In this document: in pieces, positions 16,132 to 25,110 of the stretch
Layout: each line of letters opens with the position of its first letter
Numbering within the stretch: the stretch's first letter is position 1
Source: Brachybacterium halotolerans
GTDB taxonomy: Bacteria > Actinomycetota > Actinomycetes > Actinomycetales > Dermabacteraceae
Length of the DNA: 64,000 nucleotides
Direction: 5' to 3'
Assembly (NCBI RefSeq): GCF_016623465.1
Contig: NZ_JAEDAJ010000001.1
Span: 503,963-567,962, forward strand
The notes under the pieces: generated by a model
The model's input: only the letters and a program-made list of their open reading frames with translations
Told to the model about the DNA's origin: nothing
Database searches by the model: none
Program-made: the position numbers and the translations under genes

Positions 16132-16138
16132 GGAGCGC

Positions 16139-16531
16139 ATGACCACCTTCCGCGTGAGCGAGGCCGCCGCGCTTCTCGGCGTCAGCGATGACACCGTGCG
16201 GCGCTGGATCGACAACGGGGCGCTCACCGCCTCGGCCGACGCCTCGGGCCGGGCCGTGCTGGAGGGCAGCGAGCTCGCCGCGCACCTCGAGGCCTCCGCG
16301 GGCGGCCCCGGCGATCCCGTGCAGCGCGGATCGAGCGCCCGCAACCGCTTCGTGGGCCTCGTGACCGGCATCGTCAGCGACCGGGTGATGTCCCAGGTCC
16401 AGATGCAGTGCGGTCCGCACCGCGTGGTCTCGCTGATGTCCACCGAGGCCGTCCGCGAGCTCGAGCTCGAGGTCGGCTCCCTGGCCACGGCCGTCGTCAA
16501 GGCGACCACCGTCATCGTCGAGACGCCCTGA
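16139..16531 (+). CDS. HTH-TOBE protein, likely molybdate-responsive regulator
   Basis: A 130-aa two-part protein. Residues 4-50 are a MerR/excisionase-type helix-turn-helix (FRVSEAAALLGVSDDTVRRWIDNG). Residues 64-130 are one TOBE/Mop domain (SARNRFVGLVTGIVSDRVMSQVQM ... LELEVGSLATAVVKATTVIVE), which in ModE and Mop proteins binds molybdate. With modABC starting 88 nt downstream, it probably senses molybdate and controls uptake, as a reduced form of ModE. The role is inferred. Confidence 0.85.
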   Translation: MTTFRVSEAAALLGVSDDTVRRWIDNGALTASADASGRAVLEGSELAAHLEASAGGPGDPVQRGSSARNRFVGLVTGIVSDRVMSQVQMQCGPHRVVSLMSTEAVRELELEVGSLATAVVKATTVIVETP

Positions 16532-16619
16532 CCCGGCTCCGCCCGCCGGCCTCTCGCGTCCGCCTCTCCCCCACTCTCCCGTCCCGCCATCCCCTCCCGT
16601 CGCATCGAAGGATCACCTG

Positions 16620-17423
16620 ATGTCCCTGTCGACCACCGCCCGCCTGCGCAGCGCCGGTGCGCTGCTCGCCGTCTCCGCCTTCGCCCTCGCCGGGTGCTCG
16701 GGCTCGGGGTCCTCGGACTCCGCGGCCTCGGACTCCGGTGACGGCTCGACGAAGACCATCACGATCTTCGCGGCCGCCTCGCTGCAGGGGCCCTTGGACA
16801 CCGTCGCCGAGGACTTCACGAAGGCGCACCCCGAGTACGAGGTGAAGCCGATCGTGTACGACGGCTCGCAGGCGCTCGCCACCCAGGCGATCGACGGTGC
16901 GGACGTCGACGTGCTCGCCTTCGCCTCTGAGAAGAGCCTCGAGCCCGTCACCGAGGCCGGCATCACCGACGACTCGAAGATCTTCGCGACCAACACGCTG
17001 GAGATCGCCGTGGCCCCCGGGAATCCCAAGGGCATCAAGACCTTCGAGGACCTCACGACGTCGGGCGTCTCCGTGGTCACCTGCGCCTCCGAGGTCCCCT
17101 GCGGCCAGGCCACCGACAAGATCGAGGACGCCACCGGCGTGACGCTGAAGCCGGTGAGCGAGGAGACCAACGTGACCAGCGTCGTCAACCGCGTCGCGGA
17201 GGGCGAGGCGGATGCGGGCCTGGTCTACACCACGGACGTCACCGCCGCCGGCGACAAGCTCGAGGGCGTCGACTTCCCCGAGTCCGACGAAGCCGTGAAC
17301 AAGTACCCGGTGGCGGTCAGCACCACGTCCAAGGACCCCGAGGGCGCGCAGGCCTTCGAGGACTACCTGCTCTCCGACGACGGCCAGAAGGTGCTCGACG
17401 AGGCGGGCTTCGGCGCGCCGTGA
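16620..17423 (+). CDS. modA: Molybdate ABC transporter substrate-binding lipoprotein
   Basis: A 267-aa lipoprotein. The signal peptide ends in the lipobox LAGC (Cys26), followed by a Ser/Gly/Asp linker. The binding protein fold starts TITIFAAASLQGPLDTVAEDF and has YDGSQALATQAIDGADVDV. These serines typically ligate molybdate or tungstate. AAGGA lies 8 nt before the ATG. It is coupled to modB by a GTGA overlap. Confidence 0.95.
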   Translation: MSLSTTARLRSAGALLAVSAFALAGCSGSGSSDSAASDSGDGSTKTITIFAAASLQGPLDTVAEDFTKAHPEYEVKPIVYDGSQALATQAIDGADVDVLAFASEKSLEPVTEAGITDDSKIFATNTLEIAVAPGNPKGIKTFEDLTTSGVSVVTCASEVPCGQATDKIEDATGVTLKPVSEETNVTSVVNRVAEGEADAGLVYTTDVTAAGDKLEGVDFPESDEAVNKYPVAVSTTSKDPEGAQAFEDYLLSDDGQKVLDEAGFGAP

Positions 17424-18208
17424 GACCTCCCGCCTGGCTGCGGACCTTCGCCCTGGTGGGCCTCGCCGTGCTGGTGCTGCCGCTGGCCGGGATGCTCACC
17501 CGGGTGCACTGGTCCACCCTCGGCGAGGACCTGGTCGCCCCCTCGACGGTGACGGCGCTCTGGCTCTCGCTGCTCACCGCCTTCTGCTCGACGATCGCGT
17601 GCCTGGTCCTGGGCTTCCCCCTCGCGCTCCTCATCGCCCGCGCATCCTCCCGCACGGCCGCGGTGCTGCGGGCGGCCGTGATGGTGCCGCTCGTGCTGCC
17701 GCCGATGGTGGGAGGTCTCGCCCTGCTGTCCCTGCTGGGCCGCTCGGGCGTGATCGGCAAGCCCGTCTTCGAGGCCACCGGCTTCTCCCTGCCGTATACG
17801 ACGGCGGGCGTGGTGGTCGCCCAGACCTTCGTGGCCATGCCGTTCCTCGTCATCACGCTCGAGGGGGTGCTCCGCACCTCCGGGCAGGGACATGAGCGGG
17901 TGGCCGCTTCCCTCGGCGCGAGCCGCTGGCGCGTGCTCACCCGCGTCACCCTTCCGCTGGTGACGCCGGGCCTCGTCGCGGGGACCGTGCTCGCCTTCGC
18001 GCGCGCCATGGGCGAGTTCGGCGCGACCGCCCTGTTCGCGGGCAACTCCGAGGGCGTCACCCGCACCATGCCCCTCGCGATCTACACGGCCTACAACGGG
18101 GTCGGCGTGAGCCAGGACTCCGCCCTCGCGCTGTCCCTGCTGCTGCTGGTGAGCGCCGTGGTGATCGTCGCCGGCCTGCGCTCCTGGCGCGAGGAGGCCG
18201 TGCGGTGA
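17420..18208 (+). CDS. modB: Molybdate ABC transporter permease
   Basis: A 262-aa inner-membrane permease with about six transmembrane segments. The cytoplasmic loop that contacts the ATPase reads ERVAASLGASRWRVLTRVTLP near residue 160 (EAA motif), and GEFGATALFAGN follows, typical of ModB/CysT-type permeases. The start is GTG at 17420, overlapping the modA stop, and its own stop overlaps modC in the same way. Confidence 0.95.
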   Translation: MRPPAWLRTFALVGLAVLVLPLAGMLTRVHWSTLGEDLVAPSTVTALWLSLLTAFCSTIACLVLGFPLALLIARASSRTAAVLRAAVMVPLVLPPMVGGLALLSLLGRSGVIGKPVFEATGFSLPYTTAGVVVAQTFVAMPFLVITLEGVLRTSGQGHERVAASLGASRWRVLTRVTLPLVTPGLVAGTVLAFARAMGEFGATALFAGNSEGVTRTMPLAIYTAYNGVGVSQDSALALSLLLLVSAVVIVAGLRSWREEAVR

Positions 18209-19362
18209 GCGCGGGATCGGAGCGGCCGACGGGCGCGGGCCTCGCCGCCGATCTCGTCGTCCGCCGCGAGAGCTTCGACGTGTGCGCCCGCCTCGAGGTG
18301 CCCCCGGGCGGCCGCCTGGCCCTTCTCGGTCCGAACGGGGCCGGGAAGTCCACGATCCTCGGCGCCCTCGCCGGCGCCGTCCCGCTCGCCGAGGGACGCA
18401 TCGCCGTCACCGGGGGCGGCGAGCAGGCCCGGGAGCGCGTGCTCGATGCCCCCGGTCGCCGCAGCGTGCCCACGCATCGGCGCGGCATCACCCTGCTCGA
18501 GCAGCGTCCGCTGCTGTTCCCCCACCTGGATCTGGTCGCGAACGTCGCCTTCGGCCCGCGGGCGCGCGGCATGGGTCGGCGCCAAGCCCGCGCGCTCGCC
18601 CTGGACTGGCTCGAGCGGGTGGGTCTCGCCGACCGCGCGGCCCAGCGCCCTCACCGCCTCTCCGGCGGCCAGCAGCAGCGGGTGGCCCTCGCGCGGGCCT
18701 TCGCCGCCGGTCCCTCGGTGATCCTGCTCGACGAGCCGTTCGCGGCCCTCGATGCCGAGTCCACGCCGCGCGTGCGCGGGCTCCTCACGCGCGAGCTCGC
18801 CCGCACCGGCACCACCGCGCTGCTGGTCACCCACCAGCTCAGCGATGCCTGGGACCTGGCCGACCGCTGCGTGGTGCTCGAGTCGGGCACGATCCGCGAG
18901 CGCACCGCCCCCGAGCAGATCGCGACGACCCCGCGCAGCCGCTTCGGCGCGCGCCTCGCGGGCTTCGGCGTCATCGAGGGCATGTGCGCGCCCGGGGCCG
19001 ACGGCGCGGCGCGCCCGGTCCTCCGCGTGGGCGACGCTCTGCTGCCCGGCGTGCCCGATCCCGACGCCCCGCCGCGACGGGGAGAGAGCGCTCTGGGCAT
19101 CGCGGCGCCGGAGGACGTCGATCTGCTGCCGCTCGATGACCATCGAGGGCGAGCAGGCGTGGTCGGTCAGGTCATCGGGGTGCAGGCGAGCGCGGGACGC
19201 GTCCGCATCGAGGCCGAGAACGGCCTCATCGCCCAGGTCTCCCCGGAGGCCGCCGCTCGGGCCACCGGCGGCGGTCTGCCCGTCGTCGGCTCCCGGCTCC
19301 GCTTGGCCCCGAGCTCTCTGCGCCTCGTCCAGGACCGCCGTCAGGACGAGGCCGCCCGCTGA
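18205..19362 (+). CDS. modC: Molybdate ABC transporter ATP-binding protein
   Basis: A 385-aa ATPase. Walker A is GPNGAGKST near residue 46, the signature LSGGQQQRVALARA near residue 151, Walker B VILLDEPFAALD near residue 173, and the switch His is in VTHQLSD. A TOBE regulatory domain occupies the C-terminus (VIGVQASAGRVRIEAENGLIAQV). The GTG start overlaps modB's stop. It powers uptake by ModAB. Confidence 0.94.
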   Translation: MSAGSERPTGAGLAADLVVRRESFDVCARLEVPPGGRLALLGPNGAGKSTILGALAGAVPLAEGRIAVTGGGEQARERVLDAPGRRSVPTHRRGITLLEQRPLLFPHLDLVANVAFGPRARGMGRRQARALALDWLERVGLADRAAQRPHRLSGGQQQRVALARAFAAGPSVILLDEPFAALDAESTPRVRGLLTRELARTGTTALLVTHQLSDAWDLADRCVVLESGTIRERTAPEQIATTPRSRFGARLAGFGVIEGMCAPGADGAARPVLRVGDALLPGVPDPDAPPRRGESALGIAAPEDVDLLPLDDHRGRAGVVGQVIGVQASAGRVRIEAENGLIAQVSPEAAARATGGGLPVVGSRLRLAPSSLRLVQDRRQDEAAR

Positions 19363-19396
19363 CCTCGGCCGTCCCTGCCGCAGCAAGCCCCCGGCG

Positions 19397-19402
19397 TACC
19401 CT
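19397..19402 (+). promoter_or_regulatory. -10 element for fdhD
   Basis: TACCCT, 7 nt before the ATG; 35 nt after the modC stop, so fdhD may have its own start. Confidence 0.45.
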
Positions 19403-19409
19403 GAGCGGC

Positions 19410-20333
19410 ATGGGTCGCATCACCTCCAGCCGTCCGATCACCCGCATCCGCCTCGGGTACGGCAGCACGCGCAGGCCCGACACGCTCGCGGTCGAGGAGC
19501 CGCTCGAGATCCGCGCGAACGGTCGCCCGGTCGCGGTCACGATGCGCACGCCCGGCCACGATGTCGAGCTCGCGACGGGCTTCTTCCTCTCGGAGGGGAT
19601 CATCCAGGGCCCGCGGGACGTGGTGCAGGCGATCCACTGCGGCGGCCCCGGCACGGGCGGCGAGCTGAACACGTACAACGTGCTCGACGTGACGCTCGCC
19701 CCGCACGTGCCGCCGCCCTCCCGGTCGACCGAGCGGAACTTCTATACGACCAGCTCGTGCGGGGTGTGCGGGAAGGCGAGCATCGACGCCGTCCGCACGG
19801 TCTCCGCCTTCGGCGTGGCCGACGACGAGCTGCGCATCGCCCCCGAGCTCATCGCCTCCCTGCCCGACACGCTGCGCGAGCACCAGGACGTCTTCGACAA
19901 GACCGGCGGGCTGCACGCGGCGGGACTGTTCGACGCCGCGAGCGGCGAGCTGCTGGTGCTGCGCGAGGACGTCGGGCGGCACAACGCCGTCGACAAGGTC
20001 GTGGGCTGGGCGGCGCAGAACGACCGCCTGCCTGCGCGGGGCACGATCCTGCAGGTCTCGGGCCGCGCGAGCTTCGAACTGGTGCAGAAGGCGGTGATGG
20101 CCGGGATCCCCGTGCTCTCCGCGGTCTCCGCCCCCTCGTCCCTCGCGGTCGAGCTCGCCGTCGAGTCCGGCCTGACCCTCGCGGGATTCGTGCGCGGCCC
20201 GCGTCTGAACGTCTACTCGCGCCCGGACCGGGTCCTCGAGCCGGCCGCGGAGGAGCACAGCGCCGGCGCGGCCGAGGCCGAGACCGAGACCGAGCCCAGG
20301 GTCGAGGAGAGTCGGCCCGCCGCCGTCCGCTGA
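19410..20333 (+). CDS. fdhD: Formate dehydrogenase sulfurtransferase FdhD
   Basis: A 307-aa protein that passes sulfur from a cysteine desulfurase to the molybdenum centre of formate dehydrogenase. The active cysteines are in SSCGVCGK (Cys117 and Cys120). Other family motifs are GHDVELATGFFLSEGI, FDKTGGLHAAGLF, REDVGRHNAVDKVVG and FELVQKAVMAGIPVLSAVSAPSS. The last 35 residues are Glu/Ala-rich. It implies a formate dehydrogenase elsewhere in the genome. Confidence 0.95.
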   Translation: MGRITSSRPITRIRLGYGSTRRPDTLAVEEPLEIRANGRPVAVTMRTPGHDVELATGFFLSEGIIQGPRDVVQAIHCGGPGTGGELNTYNVLDVTLAPHVPPPSRSTERNFYTTSSCGVCGKASIDAVRTVSAFGVADDELRIAPELIASLPDTLREHQDVFDKTGGLHAAGLFDAASGELLVLREDVGRHNAVDKVVGWAAQNDRLPARGTILQVSGRASFELVQKAVMAGIPVLSAVSAPSSLAVELAVESGLTLAGFVRGPRLNVYSRPDRVLEPAAEEHSAGAAEAETETEPRVEESRPAAVR

Positions 20334-20393
20334 CCGACCCTGGCCGCCGAATCGCCCCGCCCGGGCACTCCCTGGTCGGCGCGGAGCGTCTGA

Positions 20394-21287
20394 TCAGCCA
20401 GAGGCCCGACGGGCGTAGCGGGCAGGGGTCTCGCCGGTGATGGCCCGGAAGTCGCGGATGAAGTGCGACTGGTCGAACCACCCCAGAGCGGAGGCGATGT
20501 CGCTCAACGAGCGCGGGTCGCCGCGATCGAGCGCGGCCGTCGCGTCGATCACCCGGGCCCTCACGAGCATCCGCTTCACGCCCACCCCGAGCCCTCGGTC
20601 GAAGAGCCGCTGGAGCGTGCGGGCCGGGACGCCGCTTCGACGCTCCAGGTCGGCGAGCGAGTGCGTCGGCGACTCGTCGATGATCTGCAGGAGGCGACGC
20701 AGCATCGGGGCGTCGGGCGGCTCCGTCGGCCCGCGCTCGAGGAGCCAGGCGTCCAGCCGCGGCGCCGCGGACACCGCGTCCTCGGGCAGCGCACCCGTCC
20801 GCTCCTCAGCCACCAGCTGCACGGCGGCCCCGCCGAACCACTGCCGGGCGGGGATGGTGCGATCGCGCAGTGCACGCAGGTCCTGCGTCGAGAACGCGCG
20901 CGTCCCGCCGAGCGCGAACTTCACGCCCACCACGCTGCCGCTGCCCGTCAGGCGCACGTCGAAGCGTCCCCGGGTCACCGGTCCGGTGATCCAGACGCCC
21001 GCTCCCTCCGTGGTGCCCGTGGTGCCCGTGGTGTCCGTGCCCTCCCGCTGCGCGCCGCCGCGTTCGACGGTGAGGTTGACCGACGGATCGTCGAGGGTCG
21101 CGACCGGGAAGGTCTTGCCGGCCGCGAGGTCCCAGCGGACCGACCAGTACCGCTCCACCCAGGGGCGCAGTGCGGCACAGGGCCGGGCGAAGTCGTAGCG
21201 CGCGCGGTCCAGGAGCTCCTCGGGGCGCAGCACATGGCCGTACATGTGCGGAGGTGTCGCCTTCGTCCTATCGGCGTCCGTGCCCAT
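20394..21287 (-). CDS. AraC-family transcriptional regulator
   Basis: A 297-aa regulator. The N-terminal part (LRPWVERYWSVRWDL, PSVNLTVERG, GRFDVRLTGSGSVVGVKF) resembles the DUF6597-type sensor found in AraC proteins. The C-terminal double helix-turn-helix covers about residues 190-295, with the signature SLSDIASALGWFDQSHFIRDFRAITGETPARYARR. The ATG at 21287 faces the VOC gene start only 18 nt away. It likely controls that gene; the ligand is unknown. Confidence 0.88.
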   Translation of the reverse strand: MGTDADRTKATPPHMYGHVLRPEELLDRARYDFARPCAALRPWVERYWSVRWDLAAGKTFPVATLDDPSVNLTVERGGAQREGTDTTGTTGTTEGAGVWITGPVTRGRFDVRLTGSGSVVGVKFALGGTRAFSTQDLRALRDRTIPARQWFGGAAVQLVAEERTGALPEDAVSAAPRLDAWLLERGPTEPPDAPMLRRLLQIIDESPTHSLADLERRSGVPARTLQRLFDRGLGVGVKRMLVRARVIDATAALDRGDPRSLSDIASALGWFDQSHFIRDFRAITGETPARYARRASG

Positions 21288-21292
21288 GGCGG

Positions 21293-21299
21293 CAGTCTT
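21293..21299. promoter_or_regulatory. Overlapping divergent -10 elements
   Basis: AAGACT on the minus strand (21299-21294) lies 6 nt before the AraC start, and CAGTCT on the plus strand (21293-21298) lies 7 nt before the VOC start. Both use the same bases, so both promoters could not be occupied at once. Confidence 0.4.
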
Positions 21300-21305
21300 C
21301 CACCC

Positions 21306-21680
21306 ATGGACGACACCGCTGTTGCACGCCTTGCCATGACGACTCTCGACGCCTCCGAGACCGAGCCGGAGGCCCGCTTCTGGTCCGAGGTGCTGGGGTG
21401 GCCGATCGCCGTGCTCACCGAGGACTACGCGATGCTGACCGGCCCCTCCGGAGCCCTCGGCATCGGCCGCATCCCCGACCACGTGCGCTCGACCTGGCCG
21501 GACGACGGCCACAAGCAGTTCCATCTCGACCTCGCCGCCTCCGACCCGCAGGCCGCGGCGGAGCGCTGCGTCGAGCTCGGCGCCACCCGCGTCGAGCCCC
21601 AGCCCGGGGACACCTGGATCGTGCTGCAGGACCCGGCCGGGCACTTCTTCTGCCTGACCGACGAGAAGAACTGGGGCTGA
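21306..21680 (+). CDS. VOC-family (glyoxalase/bleomycin-resistance fold) protein
   Basis: A 124-aa single VOC domain: ARLAMTTLDASETEPEARFWSEVLGW at the start, KQFHLDLAASDPQAAAERCVELGA in the middle and WIVLQDPAGHFFCLTDEK at the end. His72 and Glu residues of the second motif may hold a metal. This subtype is common in actinobacteria and has no assigned substrate. Divergent from the AraC regulator. Confidence 0.88.
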   Translation: MDDTAVARLAMTTLDASETEPEARFWSEVLGWPIAVLTEDYAMLTGPSGALGIGRIPDHVRSTWPDDGHKQFHLDLAASDPQAAAERCVELGATRVEPQPGDTWIVLQDPAGHFFCLTDEKNWG

Positions 21681-21701
21681 CGGCGGGACAGGGGCGCGCG
21701 C

Positions 21702-21707
21702 CATACT
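21702..21707 (+). promoter_or_regulatory. -10 element for the GNAT at 21715
   Basis: CATACT, 7 nt before the ATG; no ribosome binding site. Confidence 0.4.
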
Positions 21708-21714
21708 GGCGCCC

Positions 21715-22260
21715 ATGCGCGAATCCCCGAATCCGCCCGCACAGTCCGCACAGCCCGCACGGCCCGGGTTCACGATCGACGTGCCGGTGCTCGCCGATGC
21801 CGACGCGCTCGCGGCCCTGCACACGCGCGTGTGGCGCGAGGCGTACACGGGGATCGTGCCGTCCTTCGCCTACGACGACGCCTCCCTCGGCCGGCGCCGC
21901 ACCATGTGGCGCCGGATGCTCGGTCCCGAGCGCGAGCGGACCGTGCACGAGCGACTGCGGATCGGCCGTGACGCCGACGGCGCCCCCGTCGGCTTCCTCA
22001 TGCTCGGCGCCGGGCGGGACGAGGACGCCCCGCATCCGCTCGAGCTGCAGGCGCTCAACGTGGGCCGGGAGTTCCACGGCACCGGCCTGGCGCAGGCGCT
22101 GGTCACGGAGCTGCTGGGCGATCGGCGCGCCTACCTGTGGGTGGTGGAGGACAATCCGCGCGCCCGCCGCTTCTACGAGAAGGTCGGCTTCCGGGCCGAC
22201 GGCGGCGCGAAGATCGATCCCTCCCTGGAGGACCTCCGGGAGATCTGCATGTCCCGCTGA
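21715..22260 (+). CDS. GNAT family N-acetyltransferase
   Basis: A 181-aa acetyltransferase. LADADALAALHTRVWREAYTGIVP is the usual first helix; ELQALNVGREFHGTGLAQALVTELL is the acetyl-CoA loop (HGTGLA); AYLWVVEDNPRARRFYEKVGFRADG is the last motif. The substrate is unknown. Convergent with rsmD, 14 nt apart. Confidence 0.88.
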   Translation: MRESPNPPAQSAQPARPGFTIDVPVLADADALAALHTRVWREAYTGIVPSFAYDDASLGRRRTMWRRMLGPERERTVHERLRIGRDADGAPVGFLMLGAGRDEDAPHPLELQALNVGREFHGTGLAQALVTELLGDRRAYLWVVEDNPRARRFYEKVGFRADGGAKIDPSLEDLREICMSR

Positions 22261-22274
22261 CCGCGTCCTCCCGG

Positions 22275-22853
22275 TCAGTCGGTCGCAGGGCCGCCGTACT
22301 GGAGCACGGTCTCGCCGTAGGTCTTGGTGCCGTCGTCCGCCCAGCCCTCGGGCCAGGAGAGCGGGCGGGAGCGGCCCGAGCGCTCGATCACCACGAGCGC
22401 GTCGTCCGCGAGCGCCGGGCGCAGCACGCGCAGCAGCTGCTCGAGCGCCTCGGTGGGCAGGTCGTAGGGCGGGTCGAGCATCACGAGCGAGAATCCCCCG
22501 TCGGCCGGCGCGGCGGCCTCCGCGAGCTGGGCCGCGACCTGTTCGGCCTTCCCGGTGCGCACCGTGCAGCGCGCTGAGAGGCCGAGTCGATCCGCGGTCG
22601 TGCCGAGCTGCCGCGCCGTGGGCCCGTGCATCTCCACCAGCAGCGCCGACTCCGCGCCGCGGGAGAGCGCCTCGAAGGCGAGTGCCCCGGTGCCGGCGAA
22701 CAGGTCGAGCACGCGCGCACCGCGCAGGGCGTCCCAGCCCTCGAGGCGGGAGAAGAGCGCCTCGCGGACCCTGTCGGAGGTGGGACGCGTGCCCTTCCCC
22801 GGAGGGCCGGGGATGGTGCGCCCGCCCAGCTCGCCGGCGATGATGCGCGGCAT
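22275..22853 (-). CDS. rsmD: 16S rRNA (guanine(966)-N2)-methyltransferase
   Basis: A 192-aa methyltransferase. MPRIIAGELGGRTIPGPPG, followed by KGTRPTSDRVREALFSRL, is the family start; VLDLFAGTGALAFEALSRGA is motif I; MLDPPYDLP is the N-methyltransferase motif IV (DPPY). It modifies G966 of 16S rRNA in the 30S subunit. The ATG at 22853 lies 1 nt beyond the recG stop; a longer open frame upstream is recG antisense. This is the usual recG-rsmD order. Confidence 0.94.
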   Translation of the reverse strand: MPRIIAGELGGRTIPGPPGKGTRPTSDRVREALFSRLEGWDALRGARVLDLFAGTGALAFEALSRGAESALLVEMHGPTARQLGTTADRLGLSARCTVRTGKAEQVAAQLAEAAAPADGGFSLVMLDPPYDLPTEALEQLLRVLRPALADDALVVIERSGRSRPLSWPEGWADDGTKTYGETVLQYGGPATD

Positions 22854-22854
22854 C

Positions 22855-25110
22855 TCAGCTCCTCTCCACGTTCGGGTCCGCGTCGCGCAGGCGGCGCTCC
22901 ACGGCCGCCGCGAGCTGCGGATGGTCCTCGAGGTCGACATCGCCCGCGACCAGGTCGAAGGCGATGCCCCGGGCTCGCGCGATGATCTTCTCGTCGCGCA
23001 GCACGTCCAGATGCTCCAGGGTGCGGTGCAGACCGGACTGCTCCTCCCCCACCAGATCGCCCGTCCCCCGACGGCGCATGTCGATCTCGGCGAGCTCGAA
23101 CCCGTCGGTCGTCGCGGCGATCTTCGCGAGCAGCTCGGAGGTCTCCGAGCCGTGCGGCATGCGGGTGTCGAAGAAGGCGATGCCCGGGTGCTCTCCGCGT
23201 CCGATGCGCCCGCGCAGCTGATGCAGCTGGGAGATGCCGAAGCGCTCGGCGTCCATCACGACCATCACGGACGCATTGGGAAGGTCCACGCCCACCTCGA
23301 TGACGGTCGTCGCGACCAGGAGATCGAGCTCGCCCGCGACCATGGCGTCCATGACCTCCTGCTTCTCCTGAGCGGAGAGCCGGCCGTGCATGACGCCGAT
23401 GCGCGCGCCGTGCAGCTGGGGCCGACGGGCCAGGCGCTCGGCCGTCTGGGTGACGCCGCGCGGCTCGAGGCCCGGGTCGGTGCCGCTGGGGAGGTCCTCG
23501 AACACCTCGCCCATGATCTCGACGTCCGCCCTTTCCTCGCGCTCGTCGATCCGCGCGCAGACCACGAACGCCTGGCGGCCGGCGCCGATCTCCTCGGCCG
23601 TCCGCGCCCACATGCGGGACTCCCACGCCGGGTCCTCCTCGTGGACGACGTGCGTGGTGATGCCGGGGCGGCCGCCCGGGCTCTGCGTGAGGCTGAGGAC
23701 GTCGAGGTCCCCGGCGGTCGCGAGCGCCGCGGTGCGCGGGATGGGCGTCGCGGTCATGACGATGACGTGGGGGTTCTTGCCGTCGGCCCCCTTGGTGCGC
23801 AGCCGCCTGCGGTGGTCCACGCCGAAGCGGTGCTGCTCGTCGATCACGACGAGGCCGAGCGCCGCGTACTCGACGGACTCCGTGAGCAGCGCGTGGGTGC
23901 CGACGATGATGCCGGCCTCGCCGCTGGTGACGTCGAGCAGGGTGCGCCGACGGTCGGCGACGGACTGCGAGCCGGTCAGCAGGCGCACGCGTGTGGCGTC
24001 GGGGTGGGCGTGCATGTGGTCCGCGCGCCCCAGGTCGCCGAGGAGGTTGAGGATGGTGCGGTGGTGCTGCTCGGCGAGGACCTCGGTGGGGGCGAGCAGG
24101 ACCGCCTGGTGGCCGGAGTCCACGGCCTGGAGCATGGCCCGCAGCGCGACCACGGTCTTCCCGGAGCCGACGTCCCCCTGGAGCAGCACGTTCGTGGGCC
24201 GCGAGCGTGCGAGCTCGTGGCGGATCGCCTCGCCGACCTCGGCCTGGCTCTGGGTGAGTGTGAAGGGCAGGCGCTCATCGAGCAGGGGCTGCAGCGGACC
24301 GCTCGCGCGGAGGGCGGGCGCGGGCGTGCGCGCGTCGAAGGCACGGCGCTGCGCGAAGATCGTCTGCAGGATGAAGGCCTCCTCGAAGACGAGGTGCCTC
24401 GTGCCGCGCTCGGTCTCGGCCATGTCCTGCGGGGTGTGGATGAGACGCATGGCCTCGGGCAGCGAGGGCAGGTGCTCGGCCGCGCGCACGGTGGGCGGGA
24501 GGATCGTGGTGAGCTGGTCAGCGAACTCGACGGCCTTCTTGTAGGCCGAACGCAGCGTGGCCTGCTTGGCCCTCTTGCGCAGTCGGTAGACGGGGACCGG
24601 CCGCATCAGCCGCGCCCGCGCCTCCGCACTGCCGTCGTACGGCTCGTAGCGGGGATTCGTGATCTGCGGGGCGCCCTGGTGGAAGCGGGCGTCGAAGTGG
24701 ACCGTGCCGAACACGGCGATGCGGGCGCCGGGCGCGAGGTGCTCCTGGTGCCAGCGCACGATGTGGTCCTTGGGCAGGAAGAACGTGAGGGTGAGCTGCG
24801 CGTTCTCGTCGGCGACGCGGACCTCGAGGACCGAGCCGGGCCTGCGCTTCATGCGGCGGGCCTGCGAGCCGACGACACGCACGATCACCGTGGCGTCGTC
24901 CCCCTCGCGCAGCGCGCCCAGATCGCGCAGCTCGCCGGGGACGATGTAGCGCAGCGGGGTCAGGCGCAGCATGTCGTCGAGGTCCTCCGCGCCCTGCGCG
25001 CGGACGGCCCGCAGCTCCGCGGACGTGAGGAGCTCGGAGAGCTCGGGCACGCCGGAGGAGCGGCGCGGCGCGCGCGCCGTGCGGCCCGTGCCGCTCGCGT
25101 CAGCGTTCAT
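22855..25110 (-). CDS. recG: ATP-dependent DNA helicase RecG
   Basis: A 751-aa helicase that remodels stalled replication forks and recombination intermediates. An N-terminal wedge/OB region (LTPLRYIVPGELRDLGALREG; QLTLTFFLPKDHIV) is followed by Walker A (QGDVGSGKTVVA), DEQHRFGV, MTATPIPRT, and the C-terminal helicase half (GVDLPNASVMVVMDAERFG, QLHQLRGRIGRG). The ATG at 25110 has GGAGAGGGA upstream; an in-frame ATG at 25152 is possible. Confidence 0.95.
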   Translation of the reverse strand: MNADASGTGRTARAPRRSSGVPELSELLTSAELRAVRAQGAEDLDDMLRLTPLRYIVPGELRDLGALREGDDATVIVRVVGSQARRMKRRPGSVLEVRVADENAQLTLTFFLPKDHIVRWHQEHLAPGARIAVFGTVHFDARFHQGAPQITNPRYEPYDGSAEARARLMRPVPVYRLRKRAKQATLRSAYKKAVEFADQLTTILPPTVRAAEHLPSLPEAMRLIHTPQDMAETERGTRHLVFEEAFILQTIFAQRRAFDARTPAPALRASGPLQPLLDERLPFTLTQSQAEVGEAIRHELARSRPTNVLLQGDVGSGKTVVALRAMLQAVDSGHQAVLLAPTEVLAEQHHRTILNLLGDLGRADHMHAHPDATRVRLLTGSQSVADRRRTLLDVTSGEAGIIVGTHALLTESVEYAALGLVVIDEQHRFGVDHRRRLRTKGADGKNPHVIVMTATPIPRTAALATAGDLDVLSLTQSPGGRPGITTHVVHEEDPAWESRMWARTAEEIGAGRQAFVVCARIDEREERADVEIMGEVFEDLPSGTDPGLEPRGVTQTAERLARRPQLHGARIGVMHGRLSAQEKQEVMDAMVAGELDLLVATTVIEVGVDLPNASVMVVMDAERFGISQLHQLRGRIGRGEHPGIAFFDTRMPHGSETSELLAKIAATTDGFELAEIDMRRRGTGDLVGEEQSGLHRTLEHLDVLRDEKIIARARGIAFDLVAGDVDLEDHPQLAAAVERRLRDADPNVERS

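Noticed and set aside
15912..16138. Molybdenum cofactor riboswitch in the moeA/HTH-TOBE space
   Set aside because: No matching stem arrangement was found, and this riboswitch is not typical of actinobacteria; an HTH-TOBE regulator is present instead.
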